DNA of 64,000 bases, taken from positions 558,001 to 622,000 of the forward strand of contig CAWJGS010000004.1 of assembly GCA_963842575.1 (NCBI GenBank), in the 5' to 3' direction. Shown piece after piece: positions 36,015 to 44,994 of this stretch. Each line of letters begins with the position of its first letter. Position 1 is the stretch's first letter. A program made the translations under genes and the position numbers. Under the pieces are notes generated by a model. The model made no database searches and was not told the DNA's origin. It saw only the letters and a program-made list of their open reading frames with translations. The stretch comes from JACDER01 sp963842575 (GTDB lineage: Bacteria; Actinomycetota; Thermoleophilia; Gaiellales; Gaiellaceae).

Positions 36015-37010
36015 CTACGGTTGCTGTCTCTGCCCGTTGGCGGGCGCCTGCGAGCATCGACCTCCGCGCCGGCGGTCGCCCTTGCGCAGCTCGCGGCTGC
36101 GCTCCGTCTCGGCGTTGATCTCCCCGCCGAACAGCAGCGCGAGCCCGGTCAGCCACAGCCACATGAGCATCACCACGACCGCGGCGAGCGACCCCCACGC
36201 CTTGTTGTACGCGCCGAAGTAGCTGACGTAGAGCGAGAACAGGCCGGATGCGGCGAGCCAGATGAGCACCGCGACGACCGACCCCGGGGTGAGGAACTGC
36301 CAGCGCGGGTGATCGACGTTCGGCCCGAGATAGAGAATGCCGGCGAACGCTACGAGCAGTCCGCCGATCAAGATCGGCCACTCCGCGGCCCACCACAGGT
36401 CGTTCACCAGGCCCTGCTGGCCGCTCGCGTTCCCGACCCAGGTCGCCAGATGCGGGCCGAGGACGAGGAGCCCGAACGTGAGCGTGAAGCCGAGGAGCGC
36501 GAAGAGGAGCATCCCCCACGCGGTGAGCCGGCGGCGGACGAAACCCCGGGTTTCCTTGCGCTCGTAGGCGACGTTCAGCGCCCACATGACGTTCTGCATC
36601 GCACCGCCGAGCGACCACACCGCCAGCAGTGCGCCGACGCCGAGAAGCGTGACCCCGGTGGCCTGATTCTTGGTCAGGTTGGTCAGGCTCTGGCTGACCA
36701 GTTCGACCGCCTGGGCCGGCAACACCTTGTCGAGCGTGGTCACGATCGAGTTGACCGCGTCGGGCCCGGCCACGAGGCTGAACGTTCCCGCGGCGAGGAG
36801 CAGCGCGGAGGGGATGGCGAGGAACGCGTAGTACGCGAGCGCGGCCGCGAGCGCCGGGATGTTGTCGTTCATGGTCTCTTTCCCCGCGCGCTTGACGATC
36901 GCGAGGTAGTCCCGCTTGCTCAGCTTCCGGAGCGTCGGATCCTCGAGCCGCGGCTCCTGATGCTCGGGCTGGGGCTGCGGCGCCTCCCGTTCGGCCGCCT
37001 CGACGCTCAA
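36015..37010 (-). CDS. YihY/BrkB-family inner membrane protein
   Basis: 331 residues with six transmembrane segments. The family signature is present: NIPALAAALAYYAFLAIPSALLL, SLGGAMQNVMWALNVAYERKETRGFVRRR and GSLAAVVVMLMWLWLTGLALLFGGEINAE. Older annotation as ribonuclease BN is not supported for this family. Function is unclear, possibly transport. TTG at 37010 overlaps the stop of the upstream small protein as TTGA. The C-terminus is basic (RKGDRRRGGR). Confidence 0.88.
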   Translation of the reverse strand: MSVEAAEREAPQPQPEHQEPRLEDPTLRKLSKRDYLAIVKRAGKETMNDNIPALAAALAYYAFLAIPSALLLAAGTFSLVAGPDAVNSIVTTLDKVLPAQAVELVSQSLTNLTKNQATGVTLLGVGALLAVWSLGGAMQNVMWALNVAYERKETRGFVRRRLTAWGMLLFALLGFTLTFGLLVLGPHLATWVGNASGQQGLVNDLWWAAEWPILIGGLLVAFAGILYLGPNVDHPRWQFLTPGSVVAVLIWLAASGLFSLYVSYFGAYNKAWGSLAAVVVMLMWLWLTGLALLFGGEINAETERSRELRKGDRRRGGRCSQAPANGQRQQP

Positions 37011-37303
37011 GCAGACATCTCCTTGCGCAGCTTGGCCGCCTCCTTCTCCGCCTCCAGGACGGTAGGAGGAAGCTCACCCGTCAGCCGCGTCCAGATCTTG
37101 ATCGCCGCCTTGCGCGCCACCATGGCCGTCACCGCCGTCAGCGCGCCGGACAGAAGCGACCACGCCCGTTTGTTGCCGGCGTGCTTCTTCGGATCGTCGC
37201 GAAGCGCGTCCCAGAGTTCGCGGATGTCCTGCCGAACCTTGGCCAGCTGTTCCGCGACGATCTCGTTCTTCCCGGACATTCTTTGAATGATCCCCCGCTG
37301 CAC
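37007..37303 (-). CDS. DUF4235-like small membrane protein
   Basis: 98 residues from GTG at 37303, chosen because GGGAGG lies 9 bases upstream; an in-frame ATG at 37279 has no ribosome site. The segment WSLLSGALTAVTAMVARKAAIKIWTRLTGELPP resembles the DUF4235 pattern (hydrophobic helix, then KxWxxxTGExPP). The N-terminus is charged and coiled-coil-like. It is coupled to the YihY gene by a TTGA overlap. Function unknown. Confidence 0.7.
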   Translation of the reverse strand: MQRGIIQRMSGKNEIVAEQLAKVRQDIRELWDALRDDPKKHAGNKRAWSLLSGALTAVTAMVARKAAIKIWTRLTGELPPTVLEAEKEAAKLRKEMSA

Positions 37304-37334
37304 GATCCTGACACCTCCCTATAGGTTCCCGGAC

Positions 37335-37925
37335 ATGGCACAGGATGACTGGCGCGTGCGCATCGAGATGGAGGAGGAGCGGCATGCAACCGACTTCCTC
37401 GCCCGGCTCGGGCTCGATCTCGGCTCCGAGGCGCGCGAGCTCGCGAAGGATCTGGAAGAGCATCGCCTGGCCGTCTCGAACGACGAGGACACCGTCTTCG
37501 TCTACGCGGCCACCCGGGACGCTGTCCGCAAGGCGCGCGCGATCGTCGAGGCGGAGCTGAAGGAGCACGACCTGCAAGCAGAGGAGATTGCGATCGAGCA
37601 CTGGCTCGCCGACGAGGAGCGCTGGGACGACGAAGCGCCGGCGCCCGACACCGATGAGGAGCTCCTCAAGGAGGGATACGCGCCCTGGGAAGTGCGCATC
37701 GAGCGCGAGTCGGTGGACGAGGCGCACAAGCTGGCCGACGAGCTGGAGAAGGACGGCTATGGGGTCGTCCGCCGCGCGCACTACGTGATCGCGGGGACGG
37801 CCACCAAGGAGGATGCCGAGGCCCTCGCCGCGCGTCTTCACGGCGAGGTCGAGCCGGGCGGCGAGCTCGTCTACGAGGTCCAGCCGGACAACCCGTTCGT
37901 CATCTTCGGCGGCCTGGGGACGTAA
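37335..37925 (+). CDS. Acidic two-repeat protein, hypothetical
   Basis: 196 residues from ATG at 37335. Two similar halves are visible. One begins WRVRIEMEEERHATDFLARL and one begins WEVRIERESVDEAHKLADEL. Each is followed by a strand ending in VFVYAAT or YVIAGTA and a helix with KAR or AEALAARL. This suggests two ferredoxin-like (SPOR/ACT-like) domains, 37335-37600 and 37680-37925. It is strongly acidic and cytoplasmic. I do not recognise a named family. Divergent from the DUF4235-like gene. Confidence 0.75.
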   Translation: MAQDDWRVRIEMEEERHATDFLARLGLDLGSEARELAKDLEEHRLAVSNDEDTVFVYAATRDAVRKARAIVEAELKEHDLQAEEIAIEHWLADEERWDDEAPAPDTDEELLKEGYAPWEVRIERESVDEAHKLADELEKDGYGVVRRAHYVIAGTATKEDAEALAARLHGEVEPGGELVYEVQPDNPFVIFGGLGT

Positions 37926-37996
37926 CCCGGATCGGATGATGCGCAGCCGCCCCGACGGCGGCAATGCTCGCGCTCCCCGATGCGAAAGGAGAGCGG

Positions 37997-38416
37997 ATGA
38001 GCAGCACTGAGTCGCCCAGAGGATCGCGCTACGACCTGGAGGACAAGGGAGCCGGCTGGGTGTTCTTTGCCGCCTCCATGCTCGGCCTGGCAGGGATCAT
38101 CGGCGTGATCCACGGGATCGTCACGGCCACCAAGTCGTCGTTCTACGTCTCGGGCTCGCGGTACGTCTTCAGCGGCCCGTCGACCTGGGGCTGGATCATG
38201 ATCATCGTCGGCGTCATCACGATCTTCGCCTCGTTCGGCATCTTTCGCGGCGCGCAGTGGGCCCGCTTCTTCGGGATCGGGATCGCTTCCCTGCAGGCGC
38301 TGGTGCAGCTGCTGAGCATCCAGGCCTATCCATTCTGGTCACTGTGCATCTTCGCGCTCGACGTGCTCGTGGTCTACGGGCTCGCCGTGTACGGCGGCCG
38401 GCGGATCGAGGGCTGA
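37997..38416 (+). CDS. Four-helix membrane protein (DUF7144-like)
   Basis: 139 residues from ATG at 37997 with AAAGGAG upstream. Four hydrophobic segments are separated by short loops: WVFFAASMLGLAGIIGVIHGI, WGWIMIIVGVITIFASFGIF, FFGIGIASLQALVQLLSI and LCIFALDVLVVYGLAVYGG. The motif GIFRGAQWAR between helices is typical of a common actinobacterial membrane family. Function unknown. Its stop is 2 bases before the amidotransferase gene. Confidence 0.8.
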   Translation: MSSTESPRGSRYDLEDKGAGWVFFAASMLGLAGIIGVIHGIVTATKSSFYVSGSRYVFSGPSTWGWIMIIVGVITIFASFGIFRGAQWARFFGIGIASLQALVQLLSIQAYPFWSLCIFALDVLVVYGLAVYGGRRIEG

Positions 38417-38418
38417 GC

Positions 38419-39252
38419 ATGTGCCGCTGGCTCGCATACTCCGGCTCGCCCGTTCTGATCGAGATGCTCCTGTACAAGCCGAAGCACTCGCTCATCGACC
38501 AGAGCCTGCACTCGACGATGGGCGCCGAAACGACGAACGGCGACGGCTTCGGCGTGGGCTGGTACGACCAGACCCACACACCCGGCGTCTTCCACAGCAT
38601 CGAGCCGGCCTGGAACGACCGCAACCTGCGGGAGCTCGCGCGGCACATCCGCTCGCACATCGTCTTCGCCCACATCCGCGCATCGAGCGGCAGCCCGGTC
38701 CAGCAGACGAACTGCCATCCCTTCCGCCACGGCCGCTGGCTGTGGATGCACAACGGCGTGATCCGCGACTTCCAGAAGATCAAGCGCGACCTGGTCCTGG
38801 CGATCGATCCCGAGCTCTACCCGTTCATCGAGGGGTCGACCGACTCGGAGACGCTCTTCTTCCTGGCGCGGACCTTCGGCCTCGAGGAGGACCCGCCACA
38901 GGCGGTCGCGCGCGCGATCGGCCTCGTCGAGGCGGTCGGGCACGAGCACGGCGTCGAGCACCCGATGCAGGGGACGATCGCAACCTCGAACGGCGACAAG
39001 CTCTGGGCGTTCCGCTACTCGAGCGAGCACGACTCGCGGACGCTCTTCTTCAGCACTGCGATCGACGCGCTGCGCGAGCTCTATCCGGACAACATGCTCT
39101 TCCAGCAGGTGGACGAGGACACGAGGCTGGTGGTGTCAGAGCCGCTGGGCGACCTACCGGGCGCGTGGAACGAGGTGCCCGAGTCGAGCTACGGGGTCGT
39201 GCAGTACGGGCAGGACGAGATGCACGACTTCACGCCCGTACCTCCGGACTGA
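38419..39252 (+). CDS. Class II glutamine amidotransferase (YafJ-like)
   Basis: 277 residues. MCRWLAYSG starts with the N-terminal nucleophile Cys2 of class II (Ntn) glutaminases. GDGFGVGWYD, FAHIRASSGSPVQQTNCHPF, WMHNGVIRDF and EGSTDSETLFFL are the other conserved glutaminase elements. No synthase domain is attached, so the acceptor of the ammonia is unknown, as for other YafJ/EgtC-like proteins. It probably forms an operon with the upstream membrane protein. Confidence 0.9.
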   Translation: MCRWLAYSGSPVLIEMLLYKPKHSLIDQSLHSTMGAETTNGDGFGVGWYDQTHTPGVFHSIEPAWNDRNLRELARHIRSHIVFAHIRASSGSPVQQTNCHPFRHGRWLWMHNGVIRDFQKIKRDLVLAIDPELYPFIEGSTDSETLFFLARTFGLEEDPPQAVARAIGLVEAVGHEHGVEHPMQGTIATSNGDKLWAFRYSSEHDSRTLFFSTAIDALRELYPDNMLFQQVDEDTRLVVSEPLGDLPGAWNEVPESSYGVVQYGQDEMHDFTPVPPD

Positions 39253-39253
39253 A

Positions 39254-39469
39254 CTAAACCTCGTCGTACGTGCGGGTCGCCCGGCGGTCGAAGATCCACG
39301 CGACCAGGAGGAGCGCGCCTCCGAGGACGATGATCATTCCGAAGAAACCCCACCTTGCCCACGCGGCACCGACGAACCAGAAGAGGAGGAACCCGCCGAC
39401 GCCGACGAGAAGGCATATGCCGAGGACCGAAGCCCAGAACCTTCCACCGAGTGACCCGTCGTTGTCCAT
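39254..39469 (-). CDS. Small two-helix membrane protein, hypothetical
   Basis: 71 residues from ATG at 39469 with AAAGGAG 8 bases upstream. Two hydrophobic helices (VLGICLLVGVGGFLLFWFVG and FFGMIIVLGGALLLVAWIF) are followed by a basic-acidic tail. It lies between the convergent amidotransferase and the divergent P-type ATPase. Function unknown. Confidence 0.75.
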   Translation of the reverse strand: MDNDGSLGGRFWASVLGICLLVGVGGFLLFWFVGAAWARWGFFGMIIVLGGALLLVAWIFDRRATRTYDEV

Positions 39470-39616
39470 GTAGCAGCTCCTTTCGCGAAACGTCACCGTG
39501 AAGCTTAGGAGGAGGAGCGGTCATCCCCCTGATCGGATGATGTGCGCTCCGGCGTGGCGACGACAGTCGGCTTCGGGGTCGCTTTCGCGATCAGCGCCCT
39601 CGACTAGGATCGGGCG

Positions 39617-42406
39617 ATGCTTCCGTCCGGCGCCGTGAAGGACCCTGCCGGAGTGGCGGCAACCGAGGCGCCCACCTGGTTCACCCTCAGCGGCGACGAC
39701 GTCGCGCAACGGCTCGGCGTCGATCCCGAGCGCGGGCTCACGGCGGACGAGGCGGCGAAGCGGCTCCAGCAGTACGGGCCGAACAAGTTCGCGGAGGCCA
39801 AGGCCGAGCCGCGCTGGCGGGCGTTCATCCGGCAGTACAGGGATCCGATGCAGATCGTCCTCCTGGCGGCCGGCATCGGGAGCCTCTACCCGATCAAGGA
39901 GTACGGCACCGGGATCCTGATCATCTTCCTCACGCTCTTCAACGCCGTCCTCGGGCTACGCCAGGAGGGGAAGGCGGCGGCGGCCGTCGCGGCACTGCAG
40001 AAGATGATGATCGTCAAGGCGCGCGTGCGCCGGGACGGGAGCCTGGCCGAGCTACCCGCCGAGGAGCTCGCCCCCGGCGACGTCGTCTCGCTCGAAGCCG
40101 GAGACGTCGTCCCCGCAGACGGCCGCCTGCTCTCGAGCGCTTCGCTCGAGATCGCCGAGTCGGCGCTGACCGGCGAGAGCGTGCCGGTCTCGAAGGGCGC
40201 CGGGACGGTCGAGAACGCCGATGCGCCGCTCGGGGACCGGACGGACATGGTCTACATGAACACGAATGTGACCAGGGGCTCGGGCGCATTCGTCGTCACC
40301 GCCACCGGCATGCAGACCGAGGTGGGCCACATCTCGGACCTCCTCTCGACCCAGGAGGACGCGAAGACGCCCCTCACCCGCCAGCTGGAAACGCTGACCA
40401 AGCAGATCCTCTTCCTCGCCGGCTTCGCGTTGGTGGCCTCGATCGCGCTCAACCTGTGGCGCGGTCACGAGTTCACGAGCGTCTTCACCGCGGCGGTCGC
40501 GTTCGCCATCGCCGCGATCCCCACCGGCCTACCGGCCGTCGTCACGACGATCCTCTCGTACGGCACGCAGATGCTCGCGAAGGCGAACGCGATCGTGAAG
40601 CGGTTGCGCTCGACCGAGACGCTGGGCTCGACCTCGGCGATCAACTCCGACAAGACCGGAACGCTCACGCTCAATCAGATGACGGCCGTGGAGATGGCCA
40701 TCCCCGGCCGCAAGTACACGATCTCGGGTACCGGCTACTCGACCGAGGGGACGATCAGGCACGTCGCCGGCGAGGAGGAAGTCCCGCTCGACCAGTTCCT
40801 CATGCCGATGGTGCTGGCCGCGGACGCGGTGGTCACCGACGCGGGCGAGATGATCGGCGACCCGACCGAGGGCGCGCTCGTGGTGCTCGCCGAGAAGGGC
40901 GGGCTCGATGCGGAGTCGACCCGAGCCGCGTTCCCGCGCATCGCGGAGCTCCCGTTCGACACCGCGTACAAGCTGATGGCCACCTTCCATCGCATGCAGG
41001 ACGAGTCGGGCAAGGACATCGTCCGTGCCTTCGTGAAGGGCGCGCCCGACCAGCTGCTCGACCGCAGCACCGCGACGCTCGACTGGAACCTCGCCCCACT
41101 CGACCTGAACGACGAGCTGCGGCAGCGCTACAACGACGAGAACCAGCGGCTGGCCGAGCAGGGCCTGCGCGTGCTCGCGACCGCGCGCAAGGACTTCGAG
41201 CCGGACCACTTCGAGCCGAACGCCGACCTGCTGGAGCTGATGAACGGCCTCACCGTGCTGACGCTGGTCGGCATCGTCGATCCGCCGCGGCCCACCGCGA
41301 AGGCATCGATCGAGATTGCCAAGGACGCGGGGATCCAGGTGCGGATGATCACCGGCGACCACGCGATCACCGCCGAGGCGATCGCGAAGAAGCTCGGGAT
41401 CGAGGGCCGGGCGATCACCGGGGCCGAGTTCGCCGCGATGAGCGACGAGGAGGTGCAGAACGAGATCGGCGGCATCGGGGTGATCGCGCGCGTCACGCCG
41501 GAGGACAAGGTCCGCCTGGTCGACAACCTGAAGAAGAAGAACCTGATCGTCGCCATGACCGGCGACGGCGTGAACGACGCTCCCGCGCTCAAGCGCGCGG
41601 ACATCGGCATCGCCATGGGCATCACCGGCACCGAGGTCTCGAAGGAAGCGGCGGCGATGATCCTCACCGACGACAACTTCTCGACCATCGTCAAGGCGGT
41701 CGAGATGGGCCGCGGCCTGTACGACAACCTGACCAAGTACATCCGCTTCCAGATGGGCGTCCTGGCGGGGATGGTGCTCACGTTCCTGGCCGCCAGCATC
41801 TTCAACATCGTCGGCGGCATCCCGTTCCTCCCGCTCCAGACCCTGTGGCTCAACTTCACCACCCAGGTCTTCCAGGCCGTCGGCCTCGGCTACGGCAAGA
41901 CGAGCGAGGGGCTGATGAAGCGCAAGCCGCGGCCCTCGGACGAGCCGCTCCTCCCGCGCAACCTGATGCTCTGGCTCGGCACGGCCGGGCTCGTGATGGC
42001 TCTCGGCACGCTCGCTGTCGCCTGGTGGGGAGACGACGAGCATGGGACGACCTTCGGCCGGACGATGGGCTTTACGACCTTCGCGCTCTTCAACCTGTTC
42101 TTCTCCTTCACCTGCCGCGACGAGCGGCGCTCGATCTTCAGCCTCGAGACCTTCGAGGACAGCAAGTTCATGCTGGCGAGCGGGCTGTCGGTCGCGGCCA
42201 TCGTCTTCGGCACGGAGTTCAGCCTCTTCCAGCGCTTCCTCGACACGACCGGGCTGTCGCTCGAGCAGTGGCTGCTCTGCATCGGCGTCGCCCTCACCAT
42301 CGTCGCCGTCTCCGAGGTGCGCAAGCTCATCCTGCGCCGCCGGCCCGAACCCGCGGCGTCCGTGGAGAGAGCTCCTGCCGCGGTCGGCGTCGTGAGCGGC
42401 CCTTAG
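39617..42406 (+). CDS. P2-like P-type cation ATPase with atypical ion-site residues
   Basis: 929 residues. The order is cation-ATPase N-terminal domain (18-75), two helices, actuator with TGES (185-188), helix 4, phosphorylation site NSDKTGTLT (Asp345), nucleotide domain with KGAP, hinge TGDGVNDAPALKRADIGIAMG, and C-terminal helices. All catalytic motifs are intact. Helix 4 reads AIPTGLPA instead of PEGLP. My alignment gives no acidic residue at the SERCA Glu771 or Asp800 positions (helix 5 FQMGVLAGM, helix 6 LNFTTQVF). The transported ion is therefore unclear. ATG at 39617. Confidence 0.9.
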   Translation: MLPSGAVKDPAGVAATEAPTWFTLSGDDVAQRLGVDPERGLTADEAAKRLQQYGPNKFAEAKAEPRWRAFIRQYRDPMQIVLLAAGIGSLYPIKEYGTGILIIFLTLFNAVLGLRQEGKAAAAVAALQKMMIVKARVRRDGSLAELPAEELAPGDVVSLEAGDVVPADGRLLSSASLEIAESALTGESVPVSKGAGTVENADAPLGDRTDMVYMNTNVTRGSGAFVVTATGMQTEVGHISDLLSTQEDAKTPLTRQLETLTKQILFLAGFALVASIALNLWRGHEFTSVFTAAVAFAIAAIPTGLPAVVTTILSYGTQMLAKANAIVKRLRSTETLGSTSAINSDKTGTLTLNQMTAVEMAIPGRKYTISGTGYSTEGTIRHVAGEEEVPLDQFLMPMVLAADAVVTDAGEMIGDPTEGALVVLAEKGGLDAESTRAAFPRIAELPFDTAYKLMATFHRMQDESGKDIVRAFVKGAPDQLLDRSTATLDWNLAPLDLNDELRQRYNDENQRLAEQGLRVLATARKDFEPDHFEPNADLLELMNGLTVLTLVGIVDPPRPTAKASIEIAKDAGIQVRMITGDHAITAEAIAKKLGIEGRAITGAEFAAMSDEEVQNEIGGIGVIARVTPEDKVRLVDNLKKKNLIVAMTGDGVNDAPALKRADIGIAMGITGTEVSKEAAAMILTDDNFSTIVKAVEMGRGLYDNLTKYIRFQMGVLAGMVLTFLAASIFNIVGGIPFLPLQTLWLNFTTQVFQAVGLGYGKTSEGLMKRKPRPSDEPLLPRNLMLWLGTAGLVMALGTLAVAWWGDDEHGTTFGRTMGFTTFALFNLFFSFTCRDERRSIFSLETFEDSKFMLASGLSVAAIVFGTEFSLFQRFLDTTGLSLEQWLLCIGVALTIVAVSEVRKLILRRRPEPAASVERAPAAVGVVSGP

Positions 42407-42481
42407 CGCTCTCCCCCGGATCGGCTATGCTTAATCCAGCGTCGCCCACCGGGAAGGTGTGGCGTACGAATCACCCTCACG

Positions 42482-44987
42482 ATGCAGCGCCGGAGAAGCG
42501 TTGCAGACATGCAGAGGACCAGCGATCATCCGACCACTGCGCCGGAGACCGCGGACGGCTTGGCCGAGTCCGCGCTCCGAGCGGAAGCGTGGGCGGGCGA
42601 GCCGTTCCTGCGCGAAGGCGAAGATCCCGCACGGGTTCTCGCGCCGCAAACCGCGCGGCGCATCGCGCTCGACGCGGCGCTGAAAGAGATCGAGGAGGGC
42701 CAGCGCAGCCCGTCCTCGGAGTGGAGAACGCGGTTCGGGCTCATGCTCGGGCTCGAGCGCGTGCTCAGCGAGCGTCCGCCGCGGCTGGCCTCCGGAACGG
42801 AGCTTCGCCGCCACCAGATCGACGCGCTGGCGGGAATGCTCACCGAGCTGATCGCCGCCAACCAGAAAGGCTTCCTGGAGGCCTTGAACGGCAACGGCAC
42901 CGTCACGGCCGAGGAGCTCACCGAGGTCGAGGTGGAGGAGAACGGCGAGGCGATCGAGGCCGAGCTCGACGTCGAGCCCGAGTCCGAGAACGGCGTCGCC
43001 CAGAAGCCCGATCCGGGCGCCGTTCGGCGCTTCCGCTTTCGCCATCCGACCGCGTCGGGCAAGACGATCGCCGCCGCGGGCTTCGTCGAGGCCGCGCGCA
43101 CCGTCGGCGTCCTCATCCTCACGCACCGCCGCCTGCTCGTCTCCCAGTTCAACCGCGAGCTCGGCGAGGAGGGCTACGGCGACCGGATCGTCCCGGCGAT
43201 CGAGGGCGGCCAGAAGCCGCCGCGCGACAACCCCGTCACGATCCAGACCTACGCGTGGTTCGCGCGCCACGTCGGCGACCTGAGCCGAGACGCGTACCAG
43301 CTCGTCATCTGCGACGAGGCGCACACCGCGCTCGGCGAGAAGACGAGCGCCGCGATCCGCAGCTTCCCAGAGCCGATTTTCATCGGGATGACGGCAACCG
43401 AGCAGCTGATCGCCAAGCAGGTCTCGGACGTCTTCCCGGCCTCGGTCGACGACCTTCCGCTGGCCGACGCGACCCGGCGCGGGCTCGTCGCGCCGTTGCG
43501 CAACCTGCGCGTCCCGCCGGTGGCGGCCATCCATTCCGTGCCGATCGTCGGAGGCGACTTCGACGAGGGAGCCCTGGCCCAGGCCCTCGACCACCAGGCA
43601 CTGAACCAGGCAGCGGCGAGCCTGTACCGCGACCGCTTCGAGAACACGCCCGGAATCGTCTACGCCGCAGGCGTCGAGCACGCGTACAACCTGGCGCAGG
43701 AGTTCCGCGCCGCCGGCCTCAAGGCCGAGGCGGTGAGCGGACGGACCCCGCCCGTGAAGCTGGCCGAGACGCTCGCCGCCTACGAGCGCGGCGAGATCAA
43801 CGTCCTCATCAACGCGATGCTGCTCGCCGAGGGCTGGAACTCGCCTCGCGCGACCGTCGTCATGCATCTCGCGCCGACCGCCTCCCGCCGCGTCTACCAG
43901 CAGCGGATCGGGCGGATCATGCGCATCCATCCGCGCAAGGAGGCGGGCGTCGTCGTCGACTTCGTCCCCAAGAGCGCGACCCACAACGAGCGCGTGATCA
44001 CGCTCCACTCGCTGCTCGACGCCGACTTCTACCGCGAGGGCGCCCGCGTCCTCCCCTCCCCGCGCCGCCGCTACCAGCGCCGCGCCCGCCGCAAGCTCAC
44101 GCCGGCAACCTGGCTCGTCCCCGTCACTCCCGACGTGCGGCGCCGGCTCGGCGTCATCACCCGCGAGTGGCAGCGGATCGACCCCAAGTTCCTGGACGAG
44201 GACGAGCAGCGGTACTGGGCGACGATCGCGGGACGCCAGATCGGCTTCGACGAGCGGGTCGAGTTCGCCAAGAAGCTGGCGGAGGGTCGCGCGAGCAAGG
44301 TGTGCCTGGAGCAGTTCCTCTACACGTGTGCGGCTGAGAACCCGAACCGGCGCCTGCGGCTGACCGCGCTGCAGGACCGCGCGATCGATGAAGGTCGAGC
44401 GCGCGGACTTCGACGACCTGGTGACGCTCGTGACCTCGGCGCCGACGTGGGAGAAGGACCGGCTCGCCGGCATCCGCATCCTCCTCCGCGCGCTCGGCGA
44501 GGAGAAGGCGGACGCGCCGGAGCAGATCCTCTCCCGCTGGACCTGGAAGCTCGCGCACGCTTCGCGCAAAGTGCAGGACCGCCGCGCCAGCTCCGAGTTC
44601 CCGGAGGCCAAGCGGCTTCTCGGCGCCCTGGCCAACTCGCGGGGTCACCGTCACGAGGAGAACGCCGCCAAGCTCGTCTCCGCCTCGCTCGAGCAACCTC
44701 TCAACGTCGGCGTCGCATTGCTGGCCTCGGCCGAGGGGTACACGCCGCGCGCGAATCAGCTGATCGACGCAGCGCGCGAGCGGATCGCGCCCCTCCCGGA
44801 GGTTGCGAACGCGCTTGCGGACAATCTCCCCGCGCCGAAGATCTCTTCCGGCCGCTCCCGCCGGAGACGCCGTCGCCGCCGCGCCCGCGCGCGCAAGGAC
44901 CAGGGGACGCAGGTCGTGCAGAACGGCGACGCACAACCGGAAGACAACGCGGCTGTAACAACCGAAGCGCCTTCCGAGACCGAATAG
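42482..44987 (+). CDS. SF2 DEAH-type helicase with C-terminal extension (frameshifted near 44391)
   Basis: About 835 residues. Helicase motifs: Walker A HPTASGKTIAAAG (about residue 190), DEAH in VICDEAHTAL, MTAT (motif III), and motif VI QQRIGRIMRIHPRKE. One extra A near 44391 splits it; repaired, RAIDEVERADFDDLVTLV joins the helicase to a helical C-terminal domain that ends in an Arg cluster (SRRRRRRRRARARK) and an acidic tail. The family resembles single-protein restriction-like or repair helicases without a nuclease. ATG at 42482 or, with GGAGAAG upstream, ATG at 42509. Confidence 0.87.
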
Positions 44988-44994
44988 ACAGCAC

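Noticed and set aside
36015..37010. Ribonuclease BN
   Set aside because: The YihY family was once given this name, but the protein is an integral membrane protein without the nuclease metal site.
40456..44337. Very long plus-strand ORF of 1293 codons
   Set aside because: Composition is Arg/Ala/Pro/His-rich shadow of the P-type ATPase and helicase genes, a known effect at this GC content.
44388..44987. Separate gene after the helicase
   Set aside because: It becomes the C-terminus of the helicase when one A is removed near 44391; its ATG has no ribosome site.
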